This document shows, in pieces, positions 47,150 to 58,500 of a stretch of DNA of 64,000 nucleotides. Made by a program: the position numbers and the translations under genes. The notes under the pieces were generated by a model that worked only from the letters and a program-made list of their open reading frames with translations, searched no databases and was not told the DNA's origin. The stretch is from Akkermansia muciniphila (GTDB lineage Bacteria; Verrucomicrobiota; Verrucomicrobiia; Limisphaerales; UBA9464), in assembly GCA_945898055.1 (NCBI GenBank), contig CAMDGV010000018.1, positions 1 to 64,000 on the forward strand, in the 5' to 3' direction. How positions within the stretch are numbered: position 1 is the first letter of the stretch; every line of letters starts with the position of its first letter.

Positions 47150-48865
47150 ATGAGCCAGTATATGAAACGTCAGCATTACGCTGAAATGTTTGGTCCAACC
47201 ACCGGCGACAAGGTCCGTCTTGGAGATACCCACCTTATTTTGGAGGTAGAGTACGATGAGACTGTTTATGGGGATGAATGTAAATTTGGAGGTGGCAAGA
47301 CACTCCGCGAAGGGATGGGGCAAGCCTCTGGAGTCCATCAAGCGGGGGCGCTTGATTGCGTGATTACCAATGCGTTGATTATCGACTATACAGGTATATT
47401 TAAGGCGGATATTGGGATCAAAGACGGGTTTATTGCAGGGATTGGCAAGGCAGGAAATCCCGAGATGATGTCCGGAGTTAAAGAAGGAATGGTGATTGGA
47501 GTCACCACGGAGGTGATTGCTGGTGAGGGTTTGATCGTAACTGCAGGCGGTCTTGATACCCACATCCATTTCATCTGCCCTCAACAGGCTCATGAGGCAA
47601 TTGCTGCGGGGTTAACCACCCTTATTGGTGGAGGAACGGGTCCAGCCACTGGCACCTGTGCAACGACCTGTACGCCCAACGCCTTTTACTTTCGAACCAT
47701 GCTTCAGGCGACGGATGCGTTGCCTCTTAACTTCGGATTTACTGGCAAGGGGAATACGGCCTCGTCTGCGGGACTGGCGGACCAAATTCGAGCGGGAGCG
47801 ATTGGGCTGAAGCTCCACGAGGACTGGGGCACCACCCCTGCGGCAATCGATTGCTGCCTGACCGTTGCCGATCAGCACGACATTCAGGTCACGATTCATA
47901 CGGATACCTTGAACGAGTCGGGTTTTCTTGAAGCCACACTAGCGGCCTTTAAGGGGCGGACAATTCACACCTATCATTCTGAAGGAGCTGGAGGGGGGCA
48001 CGCGCCTGATATTATTCGAGTTTGCGGAGAATCTAACGTGTTACCGAGTTCGACAAATCCCACCCGACCCTACACGATAAATACGATTGATGAGCACTTG
48101 GATATGCTGATGGTTTGCCATCATTTAGATCCCAATTTACCTGAAGACGTCGCGTTTGCGGAGAGCCGGATTCGAGGGGAGACCATTGCCGCCGAAGACA
48201 TTCTTCATGATCTTGGCGCGATTAGTATGATGAGCAGTGACTCGCAAGCAATGGGACGGATTGGAGAGGTGATTACTCGCACTTGGCAAACTGCTGACAA
48301 GATGAAGCAGCAACGCGGTAGCCTACCGAATGAGACCGGTTTGAACGATAATGTACGGATCAAAAGGTATATTTCTAAGTATACGATAAACCCCGCAATT
48401 GCTCACGGCGTCGGCCATCTTGTCGGGTCGGTTGAAGTTGGAAAGCTCGCCGACTTGGTGCTTTGGCGGCCCGCCTTTTTTGGAGCCAAACCTGAGTTGG
48501 TGATTAAAGGAGGCGTCATTGCTTGGAGCCAGATGGGTGATCCGAATGCAAGTATTCCCACGCCTCAACCCGTTTTTATGCGACCGATGTTTGGGGCCTT
48601 TGGGATAGCGCCGGGGCCGATCTCCTTCGCCTTCGTCAGCCAACTCTGTAAGAAAGAAGGCGTGGCTGCAGGCTACGGACTCACCAAACGAATCGAGGCG
48701 GTGCGCGATTGCCGGTCCCTAGGAAAGAAGGACTTAAAATGGAATGATGCCACACCCGTCATCACGGTGGATCCTGAAACCTATCGGGTCACCGCTGATG
48801 GCGAAGCTTTGGTTTGCGAGCCATCCACCGTATTGCCCCTAGCACAGCGGTACCAATTGTTCTGA
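47150..48865 (+). CDS. ureC: Urease alpha subunit
   Basis: [71 protein letters not shown] (carbamylated Lys region). Confidence 0.98.
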   Translation: MSQYMKRQHYAEMFGPTTGDKVRLGDTHLILEVEYDETVYGDECKFGGGKTLREGMGQASGVHQAGALDCVITNALIIDYTGIFKADIGIKDGFIAGIGKAGNPEMMSGVKEGMVIGVTTEVIAGEGLIVTAGGLDTHIHFICPQQAHEAIAAGLTTLIGGGTGPATGTCATTCTPNAFYFRTMLQATDALPLNFGFTGKGNTASSAGLADQIRAGAIGLKLHEDWGTTPAAIDCCLTVADQHDIQVTIHTDTLNESGFLEATLAAFKGRTIHTYHSEGAGGGHAPDIIRVCGESNVLPSSTNPTRPYTINTIDEHLDMLMVCHHLDPNLPEDVAFAESRIRGETIAAEDILHDLGAISMMSSDSQAMGRIGEVITRTWQTADKMKQQRGSLPNETGLNDNVRIKRYISKYTINPAIAHGVGHLVGSVEVGKLADLVLWRPAFFGAKPELVIKGGVIAWSQMGDPNASIPTPQPVFMRPMFGAFGIAPGPISFAFVSQLCKKEGVAAGYGLTKRIEAVRDCRSLGKKDLKWNDATPVITVDPETYRVTADGEALVCEPSTVLPLAQRYQLF

Positions 48866-48868
48866 GCT

Positions 48869-49591
48869 ATGGTCGGCCCACCCTTAGTTTGTGAGACGGC
48901 GTTGGGGTCAGAAACCATCGATTGCCCAAGGTCGAGTGTCGTTGATTGGCTGATTTGGCAGTTTGCAGATTCAGCCTTTCCGACGGGTGGATTTGTTCAC
49001 TCCGGAGGGTTGGAGGCCGCTTGGCAGCACGGGGAGATTCGGGGTCGAGCTGACTTGCAGGCATTTATTCAAGCAAGCCTCAACCAACTGGGTAGCTCCG
49101 TGCTTCCCTTCGTAAGTGAAGTCCATCGACAACCCGGAAAAATTGAAGAATTGGATCGGCTTTTTGATGCGTTCACCACCAATCATATCGCCAATCGAGC
49201 GAGCCGGTTGCAAGGGTTATCTTTGGCTACCGCGGCTGAACGGATTTTTGCGCATCCCGGATTCAAGCCGCTGCACCAACCGGCGCTCCCGTTCAGTCAT
49301 GTTGCGCTTGTCTTTGGTTTCATATCTCAGGTGGTCGGACTTGAGTTAGTGAGGGCTTCTCGATTGTTTCTTTTTCAACAGCTCCGCACTTTGACGAATG
49401 CCGCAGTTCGCCTTGGTATCGTCGGACCGATGGAGGGGCAGACACTACAGTATCGATTGGCACCTTTGGCTGAATTGATTGTGTCTCGTAGCCTGACTCA
49501 GTCACTTGCTGATCTCTCGCAGAGCATGCCCTTGCTCGATCTTTGGCAAGGGACGCAAGGCCGACTTTATTCGCGACTGTTCCAAAGTTAA
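48869..49591 (+). CDS. ureF: Urease accessory protein UreF
   Basis: [30 protein letters not shown], adjacent to ureC and ureG. Confidence 0.93.
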   Translation: MVGPPLVCETALGSETIDCPRSSVVDWLIWQFADSAFPTGGFVHSGGLEAAWQHGEIRGRADLQAFIQASLNQLGSSVLPFVSEVHRQPGKIEELDRLFDAFTTNHIANRASRLQGLSLATAAERIFAHPGFKPLHQPALPFSHVALVFGFISQVVGLELVRASRLFLFQQLRTLTNAAVRLGIVGPMEGQTLQYRLAPLAELIVSRSLTQSLADLSQSMPLLDLWQGTQGRLYSRLFQS

Positions 49592-49626
49592 CTCTCCAGC
49601 AACCTGCCCCATTTTCCTCATTTCTA

Positions 49627-50364
49627 ATGAACTCACATAGTCATAATTTCGGATCGCATTCACACAGTCACACCCACGAACACTTGGAGCATCCGGGTCA
49701 TTTTCACGAACGCGAAACGCCCTTAGATCGAGACTTCAAAAAACGTGCTTTCACCGTGGGTATTGGTGGACCTGTTGGTAGTGGAAAAACAGCGCTGATG
49801 CTGCAGCTCTGTCAGCGGCTCCGAGAGAGGATGAATATCGCTGCCGTGACCAACGATATTTTCACCCGTGAAGACGGCGAGTTTCTGGTTCGAAATAACG
49901 CTTTGGATGCCGCACGAATTAGGGCCGTTGAGACCGGTGGTTGTCCGCACGCGGCTATTCGAGAGGATATCTCTGCGAATCTCTTAGCTCTCGAAGAGCT
50001 CCATCGCGAATTCCATCCTGAACTTCTCTTGCTTGAATCCGGTGGCGATAATTTAGCTGCGCATTTTAGCCGCGAATTAGCTGATTTTACTATTTATGTT
50101 ATCGATGTCGCGGGGGGCGATAAGGTCCCGCGTAAAGGAGGCCCTGGGATCACCCAATCAGATCTTCTAGTCATTAATAAGACAGACCTTGCGGAAGCGG
50201 TCGGGGCCAATTTGGAGGTTATGTCGCGTGATTCAAAAGCGATGCGAGGAACTGGTCCCTTTGTTTTTGCACAGGTCAAAAATGGGGTAGGACTCGCTGA
50301 CATTATTAGTCAAATAGTCCACGCATGGCAGCATCAAAAAGGCGTTGAACACTCTCATCTTTGA
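49627..50364 (+). CDS. ureG: Urease accessory GTPase UreG with His-rich N-terminus
   Basis: [30 protein letters not shown]...[52 protein letters not shown]...[16 protein letters not shown]. Confidence 0.96.
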   Translation: MNSHSHNFGSHSHSHTHEHLEHPGHFHERETPLDRDFKKRAFTVGIGGPVGSGKTALMLQLCQRLRERMNIAAVTNDIFTREDGEFLVRNNALDAARIRAVETGGCPHAAIREDISANLLALEELHREFHPELLLLESGGDNLAAHFSRELADFTIYVIDVAGGDKVPRKGGPGITQSDLLVINKTDLAEAVGANLEVMSRDSKAMRGTGPFVFAQVKNGVGLADIISQIVHAWQHQKGVEHSHL

Positions 50365-50369
50365 GGGGT

Positions 50370-50398
50370 GAAACCACCGTCCCTTGTGGTAGTTTTTA
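50370..50398 (+). terminator. Weak hairpin plus T-run after ureG
   Basis: ACCAC-CGTCCCTT-GTGGT followed by AGTTTTT just after the ureG stop. Confidence 0.35.
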
Positions 50399-51206
50399 AG
50401 GTCAGTGTTCGGGGTCAGTTTTCTAAACAGCGCTTTGCTTGGACTGGGTAAAGGCCGGGTCTCAATCACCTTTTTTTGAGAGCAGATCTGGTTTTTCTGA
50501 CAATTACCTCCCCTATTGTTGGAAGGATGAGGATGAGGCTAGGAAGCCGATTGAGGGCATAGATCGGCATCGGCCGAGCTTTTTAGGATGGCGGAGGGCG
50601 TTGTTTGCGCAGGCGTTCAGCGGCGATTAAAATCTGGGGGTACCTTAAGATTAGAAATAAACTCTTTGGGGAATGGTTCCGATCAAAGTAGGCCAATCGG
50701 CAATTTTTTAGCGCGAACAGCGTTCAAATGACCCACGGCAACCTCCTCTATTGAGCCTAGTTCCAATGGCCGAAAACGAATTTGGAAGTCCAGAATTCGA
50801 TCACGTTTTTCCTTAACCAATAGGAGCATTTCGAAGACATTTTCGAATCGTAAAGGTTTGAATTAATCGCAATAGGCATGCACCTGAGGAAGTCCCATCG
50901 GTTCTTCGGACCCGCGTAGAGTCATCGATTGACCAAAGGATCGGTAGAATCCCCCTTCAACGGTTTCCATCTAGCGAAAAAAGTTGGAGAAATGAACGAT
51001 CCCAGCCAGATCCGTTTCGGAGAACTCAACCCGCCGTGTCGCTCGAAATTAAAATGGCCTAAGAGACCTTTGCCTTCCTGCGCGTTCCCTCCGATCCTGA
51101 ATATTTTCTTAGCGAGAATACTTTGCATTGATCGAGGTCTGAAGTGAGTTTTATTAGGGTCCTTCCCTTGTTTTTTTTTGTCAGTTGGCGTCCGATCATC
51201 CTCGCT

Positions 51207-52889
51207 ATGATTCCAAGTTCACTATGGATCCGGTTCCTCAGTTTGTTGTGCTGGAGTGCGATCTCCGCCTTGGCCGCTCGCAAACCAAATATTATTATTA
51301 TGTTGTCTGATGACATGGGTTTTTCGGACCTCGGTTGTTATGGCGGAGAAATTTCGACTCCGCACCTCGACGGGTTAGCTCGAGACGGATTACGGTTCAC
51401 CCAATTTTATAATACTGCGAGGTGTTGTCCGACCCGAGCGTCGTTGCTCACGGGGCTTCATCCGCACCAGGCTGGGGTGGGGCACATGATGGAAGATCGG
51501 CATTTAGGTGGATATCGAGGGCAACTGGGCCAAAATTCGGTGACGATTGCTGAGACCTTAAAAGGGGTTGGTTACCGGTCCTATGCGGTGGGCAAGTGGC
51601 ATGTGACCCCAGGCGAGTCGGTTCAGGCATTGCTCTCCACGAACAACTGGCCATTGCAACGTGGATTTGATCGTTTTTATGGAACGATCCACGGCGCCGG
51701 CAGTTTCTGGGATCCCAGTTCTTTAGTACGCGACAACCGTCAGATTACCGTGGCGAACGATCCTGAATATCAACCGAGAAGCTTTTACTACACCGATGCC
51801 ATTGCCGACCAAGCGGCTCGATTTATTCGGGAGCACGGACGCGAATCGAACCAAAGACCCTTTTTGCTGTATGTAGCTTTTACTGCGGCGCATTGGCCGA
51901 TGCACGCCAGGGAGAGCGACATTGTTCGGCAGAAGGGTCGTTACGCAGTTGGATACAAGGGGATTCATCAAGCGCGCTGGGAAAAACAAAAACAGTTAGG
52001 AATTGTTGATTCCACATGGTTACCGGCACCGATGGCAGCTGAGTGGGATTCCGTGAAGAACCGGCCCTTTGAAGAACGTTGCATGGAGGTATATGCTGCG
52101 ATGGTCGAGTCTATGGATCAGGGGATTGGGCGAATTCTGGGGGCCTTGAAAGAAGGTGGAAGATCGGACAATACGGTGGTGTTCTATCTGCAGGATAATG
52201 GGGGATGCGCGGAAGGAATCGGTCGAGGGACCGGGCCCAGTGGATCCGCCGTTTCTCAGTCTTTGCCTCCGATGACTCCGGAGACACCTCAATTCGGGAG
52301 TCAGCCGAAGCAAACCCGCGACGGACGACCCGTGCGACAGGGATATGGGGTGATGCCTGGAGCCGACGATACCTATGTGGCCTATGGGCGGGCTTGGGCC
52401 GCGGTCAGCAATACTCCCTTTCGAGAGTACAAACATTGGGTCCATGAGGGAGGAATCAGCACTCCCTTGATTATCCGTTGGCCGATCGGAATCCGAGCCA
52501 AAGATAGGAATGGGCTGATACCGGCACCGGGGCAACTCCCGGATATTCTGGCCACCTGCATCGATTTGGCGGGGGCTCGATATCCGTTGGAATATGGGGG
52601 CAACCGGATTACTCCTCTTGAAGGTACCAGTTTACGACCGTTGCTTGAGGGTCGACGTTTCCGAAGGACTAAGCCGCTAGTTTGGGAGCATGAAGGAAAT
52701 CGTGCGATACGGCAGGATGAATGGAAACTAGTAACAAAAGGCGAAAAAGTTTCATGGGAATTGTACAATCTAAGTTCTGACCGAACTGAGTCGCACGACT
52801 TAGCTGGAGTGCATCCTGACAAGGTTCGAGCCCTGACTTTGGAGTGGGAAAAGTGGGCACGCAGAGCAAATGTCCTTCCTAGTCCGTAA
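51207..52889 (+). CDS. Arylsulfatase (Cys-type type I sulfatase)
   Basis: KPNIIIMLSDDMGFSDLGCYGGEISTPHLDGLARDGLRFTQFYNTARCCPTRASLLTGLHPHQAGVGHM; CCPTRASLLTG contains the formylglycine-type CxPxR motif. Confidence 0.95.
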   Translation: MIPSSLWIRFLSLLCWSAISALAARKPNIIIMLSDDMGFSDLGCYGGEISTPHLDGLARDGLRFTQFYNTARCCPTRASLLTGLHPHQAGVGHMMEDRHLGGYRGQLGQNSVTIAETLKGVGYRSYAVGKWHVTPGESVQALLSTNNWPLQRGFDRFYGTIHGAGSFWDPSSLVRDNRQITVANDPEYQPRSFYYTDAIADQAARFIREHGRESNQRPFLLYVAFTAAHWPMHARESDIVRQKGRYAVGYKGIHQARWEKQKQLGIVDSTWLPAPMAAEWDSVKNRPFEERCMEVYAAMVESMDQGIGRILGALKEGGRSDNTVVFYLQDNGGCAEGIGRGTGPSGSAVSQSLPPMTPETPQFGSQPKQTRDGRPVRQGYGVMPGADDTYVAYGRAWAAVSNTPFREYKHWVHEGGISTPLIIRWPIGIRAKDRNGLIPAPGQLPDILATCIDLAGARYPLEYGGNRITPLEGTSLRPLLEGRRFRRTKPLVWEHEGNRAIRQDEWKLVTKGEKVSWELYNLSSDRTESHDLAGVHPDKVRALTLEWEKWARRANVLPSP

Positions 52890-52911
52890 AAAATGACACG
52901 GGTGTTTTACC

Positions 52912-52939
52912 CTCCGCGTCAAAAAGCAAATTCCTATCA
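52912..52939 (+). repeat. Dispersed intergenic repeat copy 6
   Basis: cctccgcgtcaaaaagcaaattcctatc. Confidence 0.8.
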
Positions 52940-53069
52940 AATTGGCGCCCCGTTTTTCCGGCCTCGGCAAGCGCCTTGCTAAGGGGAAGGCCACGCAGGA
53001 TCAGTCAAAGCCTTTTGCCTGATTTTGCTGAGGGAAACCGAATAATAATATTCATCTGTCTGACGCAAT

Positions 53070-54542
53070 ATGACCGCAGTGGTAAAAAAACAACTGAACC
53101 AGTTGAGCTTGGATGCAGACGTCGCCAATGGATTTTTTGACGAGATGTTCGGTCGTGAGGCCAGCACTCTCGATCATTACCAGAAACTGCGCGGCGCGTT
53201 CAACCAGATCACCCACGATGATTTCAAGACCAAGCGCAACTCCGTTGATCTCGCGTTCCTGCGTCAGGGCGTGACTTTCAATGTGTATGGCGATTCGCGC
53301 GGGACGGAGCGGATATTCCCGTTCGACCTCGTGCCGCGCATCATTCCGGCCAAGGAGTGGGAACACATAGAGCGCGGTCTCGTGCAACGGATCACCGCGC
53401 TCAATCTTTTCCTCCACGACATCTACCACGAGCAACGCATCGTCAAGGACGGCGTCGTGCCGGAGCATTACATCCTTTCGGGAAAACATTTCCGCCGCGA
53501 GTTCGTGAACTTCGCCGTGCCCAAGGATATTTACATCCACGTCTGCGGAACGGACCTAATCCGCGATGACAAGGGGCAATACATGGTGCTGGAGGATAAC
53601 GGCCGTTGTCCGAGCGGCGTGAGTTACGTGTTGGAAAACCGGCGCGCGATGAAACGCACGTTTCACGGCTTGTTCGAGAACGTCGGCGTGCGCCCGGTGG
53701 AACATTACCCGCAGGAGTTGCTCAAATCGCTGCAACACATCGCACCCGCTGGCGTGGCCGAGCCGACCATCGCGCTGCTGACGCCCGGCGCGCACAACTC
53801 GGCTTATTTTGAACACACATACCTTGCGCGTCAGATGGGAATCGAGATCGTTGAGGGGCGCGACCTGCTCGTGCGCGACGATCATGTGTTCATGCGGACG
53901 ACGAAGGGTTTAAGACCGGTGCATGTGATCTATCGGCGCATTGATGATGATTTTCTTGATCCCACAGTGTTCCGTCGCGACTCGATGCTCGGCGTGCCCG
54001 GGTTGATCCGAGCCTATCGTGCGGGAAATGTTTCGCTCGCCAATTCCATCGGCACGGGCATCGCCGATGACAAGGTGATGTATTATTTCGTGCCGAAGAT
54101 GATCGAGTATTACCTCGATCAGAAACCGATCATCCCCAACGTACCGACTTACCTCGCGAGCGAGGAGGCGGACATGAAATACATTCTCGCGAATCTCGAA
54201 AAGTTGGTGGTGAAAGCCGCCAATGAATCCGGCGGGTACGGCATGTTGATGGGGCCAAAGGCGGCGAAGGAGGAGATAGAGGAGTTTCGCAAGCGCATCA
54301 TTGCCGAACCGCGCAATTACATCGCGCAGCCGATGATCTCTCTCTCCACGCATCCGACGTATGTGGACGGTGGCTTTGAAGGACGTCACGTAGATTTGCG
54401 CCCGTTCATCCTGTGTGGCGAAAAGACCGTGATTGTACCCGGCGGCTTGACGCGTGTGGCCTTGCGCAAAGGTTCGCTTGTCGTCAATTCCTCTCAAGGC
54501 GGTGGTAGTAAAGACACCTGGGTTTTGTATGGAGACGAATAA
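53070..54542 (+). CDS. Circularly permuted ATP-grasp protein (DUF404/DUF407 type)
   Basis: [72 protein letters not shown]...[21 protein letters not shown]...[20 protein letters not shown]. Confidence 0.95.
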   Translation: MTAVVKKQLNQLSLDADVANGFFDEMFGREASTLDHYQKLRGAFNQITHDDFKTKRNSVDLAFLRQGVTFNVYGDSRGTERIFPFDLVPRIIPAKEWEHIERGLVQRITALNLFLHDIYHEQRIVKDGVVPEHYILSGKHFRREFVNFAVPKDIYIHVCGTDLIRDDKGQYMVLEDNGRCPSGVSYVLENRRAMKRTFHGLFENVGVRPVEHYPQELLKSLQHIAPAGVAEPTIALLTPGAHNSAYFEHTYLARQMGIEIVEGRDLLVRDDHVFMRTTKGLRPVHVIYRRIDDDFLDPTVFRRDSMLGVPGLIRAYRAGNVSLANSIGTGIADDKVMYYFVPKMIEYYLDQKPIIPNVPTYLASEEADMKYILANLEKLVVKAANESGGYGMLMGPKAAKEEIEEFRKRIIAEPRNYIAQPMISLSTHPTYVDGGFEGRHVDLRPFILCGEKTVIVPGGLTRVALRKGSLVVNSSQGGGSKDTWVLYGDE

Positions 54543-55589
54543 ATGTTAAGCCGCGTTGCCAACTCGCTTTACTGGATGTCCCGCTACATTGAGCGGGCTG
54601 AAAATGTCGCGCGTCTGCTCGATGTTAATCTTCAACTGCTGCTCGATTTTCGCAGTCTCGACGACGAAAAACTCCGCGCTCACTGGCTACCCATCGTGCA
54701 GACGACTGGCGATCAGGAGTCGTTCGTCAAACAACATCAGCGCGCCACAGCCGCTGCGGTGGCGGATTTCATGGTGTTCCGTCAGGAGAATCCCAACTCC
54801 ATCGTTTCCTCCATCTGTAGCGCGAGAGAAAACGCACGGATGGTCCGCGACCAGATCACGCAGGAGACGTGGGAGGAGTTGAACCGGCTCTATCTCTTCA
54901 TGCTGTCGCCGCAGGCGCGGCAGATGTGGACGGACAGTCCGACGGATTTCTTCAACCAGATCAAGGGCAGCTCTCTTCAGTTGATTGGCCTGAGCGACGC
55001 CACTCATATCCACAATGAAGGGTGGTGGTTCAGCGAGGCAGGGCGTTTCATCGAACGCGCCGACAAGACGTCGCGCATTCTTGATCTGCGTTATCACACG
55101 CTGCCCACGCGCGGCCTTCCAAAAAGTGTGAGCCAGATGGACACGCTCGAATGGTCGGCCGTGTTACGTTCGTGCAGCGGTTGGGATGCGTTCAAATCAA
55201 TCTATGGCGCGGAGGTTCATCCGCGTCATGTGGCTGAGTTTCTTTTGTTGAACGAAGATTTTCCGCGCTCCGTCCGGTTTTGCGTCGAGCGGCTCAACGA
55301 TTCGTTACGCCGCATCTCCGGCGTCTCCGACCGGCGTTTTTCAAACGACGCGGAAAAGCTCTGTGGTCGCCTCGCGGCGGAGTTGCAATTCTGCACCATT
55401 GAGGAAGTCTTCGAGGCTGGATTGCATGACTATATTGATCAGGTTCAGATCAAGCTGAACAACATCGGGGAGGCTCTTTTCAACGCCTACATCTTCAAGG
55501 CATTTGATACCGACGGCGAAGAACATTTCGTGCAGCAAGAGGAACAACAGCAGCAGTTCAAATCGGCAATCGGCAATCGAAAATTCTAA
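54543..55589 (+). CDS. Alpha-E domain protein (DUF403)
   Basis: MLSRVANSLYWMSRYIERAENVARLLDVNLQLLLD...FIERADKTSRILDLRYH; begins 1 nt after the upstream stop. Confidence 0.95.
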   Translation: MLSRVANSLYWMSRYIERAENVARLLDVNLQLLLDFRSLDDEKLRAHWLPIVQTTGDQESFVKQHQRATAAAVADFMVFRQENPNSIVSSICSARENARMVRDQITQETWEELNRLYLFMLSPQARQMWTDSPTDFFNQIKGSSLQLIGLSDATHIHNEGWWFSEAGRFIERADKTSRILDLRYHTLPTRGLPKSVSQMDTLEWSAVLRSCSGWDAFKSIYGAEVHPRHVAEFLLLNEDFPRSVRFCVERLNDSLRRISGVSDRRFSNDAEKLCGRLAAELQFCTIEEVFEAGLHDYIDQVQIKLNNIGEALFNAYIFKAFDTDGEEHFVQQEEQQQQFKSAIGNRKF

Positions 55590-55595
55590 ATCCGG

Positions 55596-58500
55596 ATGTC
55601 TATCCACGTCGCGCTTCATCACAAGACGCACTACAAATACGACCGCCTCGTTACACTTGGCCCACAGGTCGTGCGACTGCGACCAGCGCCGCACGCGCGC
55701 ACGCGCATCCTGAGCTACTCGCTGAAGGTTGCGCCCGAAAAGCATTACATCAACTGGCAGCAAGACCCGCAGTCTAACTACGCGGCTCGTCTCGTCTTCG
55801 ATCAGCCCACGCGGGATTTTTGCGTCGAAGTGGATTTTGTGGCCGAGATGTCCGTGTTGAATCCGTTCGATTTCTTTCTCGAACCGAACGCCCAGAAATT
55901 TCCCTTCGCCTATGATCCGGCGCTCGACACAGAACTCGCGCCCTTCCAGCGCAAATGCTGGCTCACCCCCAGCTTTTCAAAATATCTGACAGAGTTGCGC
56001 CGCGACCTGATGGGTGAAGTTAAACGCCGAACCAAGCGGCAGCGGCTGGAGTTGCCTGACAGCGAGAAGCAGCCCACGAACGATTTCCTCGTTGCCATCA
56101 ACCAGCGGCTTTGGAAGGACATCAAATACACCATCCGCATGGAGCCCGGCGTGCAGACGCCGGAGGAAACGCTCACGAAGATGAGCGGTTCGTGTCGCGA
56201 CTCCGCTTGGCTGCAAGTGCAACTCATGCGGCACTTCGGCCTCGCGGCGCGGTTCGTCAGCGGCTACTTGATCCAGCTCAAGCCCGACGTAAAATCGCTC
56301 GACGGCCCGAGTGGTGCGGAAAAAGATTTCACTGATCTCCACGCCTGGACGGAAGTTTATCTGCCCGGCGGGGGCTGGATCGGACTTGATCCCACTTCCG
56401 GTCTGCTCGCGGGCGAAGGTCATATTCCACTCGCCTGCACGCCTGATCCTTCGAGTGCCGCGCCCATCAGCGGCGGCGTGGACGAGTGCGAAACGGAGTT
56501 CGACTTCGCAATGACGGTGACACGCGTCCACGAATCGCCGCGCGTCACCAAGCCTTACACCGACGAGCAATGGGGGGAAATTGAGTCGCTCGGCCACTCG
56601 ATTGATGCCGATCTGAAAAAAGGCGACGTGCGCCTCACGATGGGCGGCGAGCCGACGTTCGTTTCCGTGGACGATCCTGACGGGCCAGAATGGAACTTCA
56701 CCGCGATGTCGCACAAAAAGCGCACGCTCTCCGGCGACCTCATCAAGCGTCTTCGAAAAAAATTTGCGCCCGGCTCGCTGCTCCACTACGGCCAGGGTAA
56801 ATGGTATCCAGGCGAACCGCTGCCGCGATATGCACTTGGCTGTTATTGGCGCAAAGATGGCGTGCCGATTTGGAAGGACGATTCGCTCATCGCCGACGAA
56901 TCGAAGAATTACGGTCATGGGGCAAAAGAGGCGAAGGAACTTGCCACACGTCTCGCGAAAACAATTGGCGTTGATCCGAAACATCTGATTCCCGCCTACG
57001 AGGACGTGTTTTACTACACTTGGAAAGAGCGGCGGTTTCCGTCCAACGTCACGCCGGAAAAATCCAATCTCAAGGACAAGCTGGAGCGCGACCGCATCGC
57101 GCGGATTTTCCACCAGGGACTTGGCTCAGTGGTCGGCTACACGCTGCCGATCAAGCGTGCGTCGTTTGGGCAGAAGCAGGGATGGATGTCCGGCTCGCTG
57201 TTTTTGCGCGATGACGATACCCTCTGGCTCATCCCCGGCGATTCCTCGATGGGCCTGCGCCTACCGCTGGATTCCATGCCTTGGGTGGCGGAAAACGATT
57301 TTCCGTGGCTGCTGACGCAAGACCCGTCCGATCCGAATTTGCCGCCGCTCCCGAAAGAATTTCCTTATCGCCAGCAAGTCGTTAGCCGCCGCAACGCGCC
57401 GATCCCATCCGGCTACGGGCCCGGCCAACGGGCGCAACAATTGGAAGATCCGAGCCGCCGTCCTGCGCCGGGCGAATCCGCGCCGTGGATCATTCGCACC
57501 GCCCTCTGCGTCGAGCCACGCGACGGGCGGCTGCACGTTTTCATGCCGCCAGTGGAGGGGCTGGAAGACTATTTGGATCTTATCGCGGGCATCGAAGCGA
57601 CGGCTCACGAAACCGGTTTGCCCGTCGTCATCGAAGGCGAAACTCCGCCGAAAGATCCGCGTCTGAACAAGCTTGGGGTCACGCCTGACCCCGGCGTGAT
57701 CGAGGTGAACATGCACCCGAGCAAATCATGGGACGAACTCGTTGAGCGCACGACCACGCTTTACGAGGAGGCGCGCCAGACGCGGCTCGGCCCGGAAAAA
57801 TTTATGCTCGATGGCCGGCATACCGGCACGGGCGGCGGCAATCACATCACACTCGGCGGCGAGACGCCGCAGGATTCGCCGGTGCTGCGCCGGCCCGATC
57901 TGCTACGTTCGCTGCTGGCGTATTGGCAGAATCATCCGTCGTTGAGCTGGCTGTTCAGTGGTCTGTTTGTTGGCCCGACGTCGCAAGCGCCGCGCATTGA
58001 CGAGGCGCGCAACGATTCGCTTTATGAACTCGACGTCGCGTTTAAGGAGTTGGACCGGCAGATCACTACCTTTGGCCAGACGCCGCCGTGGCTGGTGGAT
58101 CGTCTCTTCCGAAACCTGCTGATTGATTCCAGTGGCAACACCCATCGGGCGGAGTTTTCCATTGATAAACTTTTCGCGCCGGAAAGCAGCACCGGCCGTC
58201 TGGGGCTCGTCGAGATGCGTGCGTTTGAAATGCCGCCTGACGCGCGCATGAGTCTCGCGCAACACCTCCTACTGCGCGGCCTCGTCTCGAAATTCTGGAA
58301 CGCGCCGTATAAAAATAATCTCGTGCGCTGGGGCACGGACATCCACGACCGTTGGATGCTGCCGCACTTCTGCCAAACGGATTTTGCGGATGTTATCAAC
58401 GATCTGCGCGAGGCTGGTTATCCGTTTCAAGCCGAATGGTTCGCCCCGCATTTTGAATTCCGTTTCCCGCGGATCGGCGATCTGGAGCAACGCGATTTGC

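Noticed and set aside
50365-51143. Possible small genes in the ureG-sulfatase gap
   Set aside because: Only short overlapping ORFs on both strands; no family match, no clear start context.
51207-52889. Arylsulfatase as a novelty candidate
   Set aside because: Standard Cys-type sulfatase; abundant in this type of bacterium.
55977-57113. 378-aa reverse ORF antisense to the transglutaminase-DUF2126 gene
   Set aside because: Lies wholly within a clear 1135-aa gene on the other strand; composition is typical of antisense shadow frames in GC-rich coding DNA.
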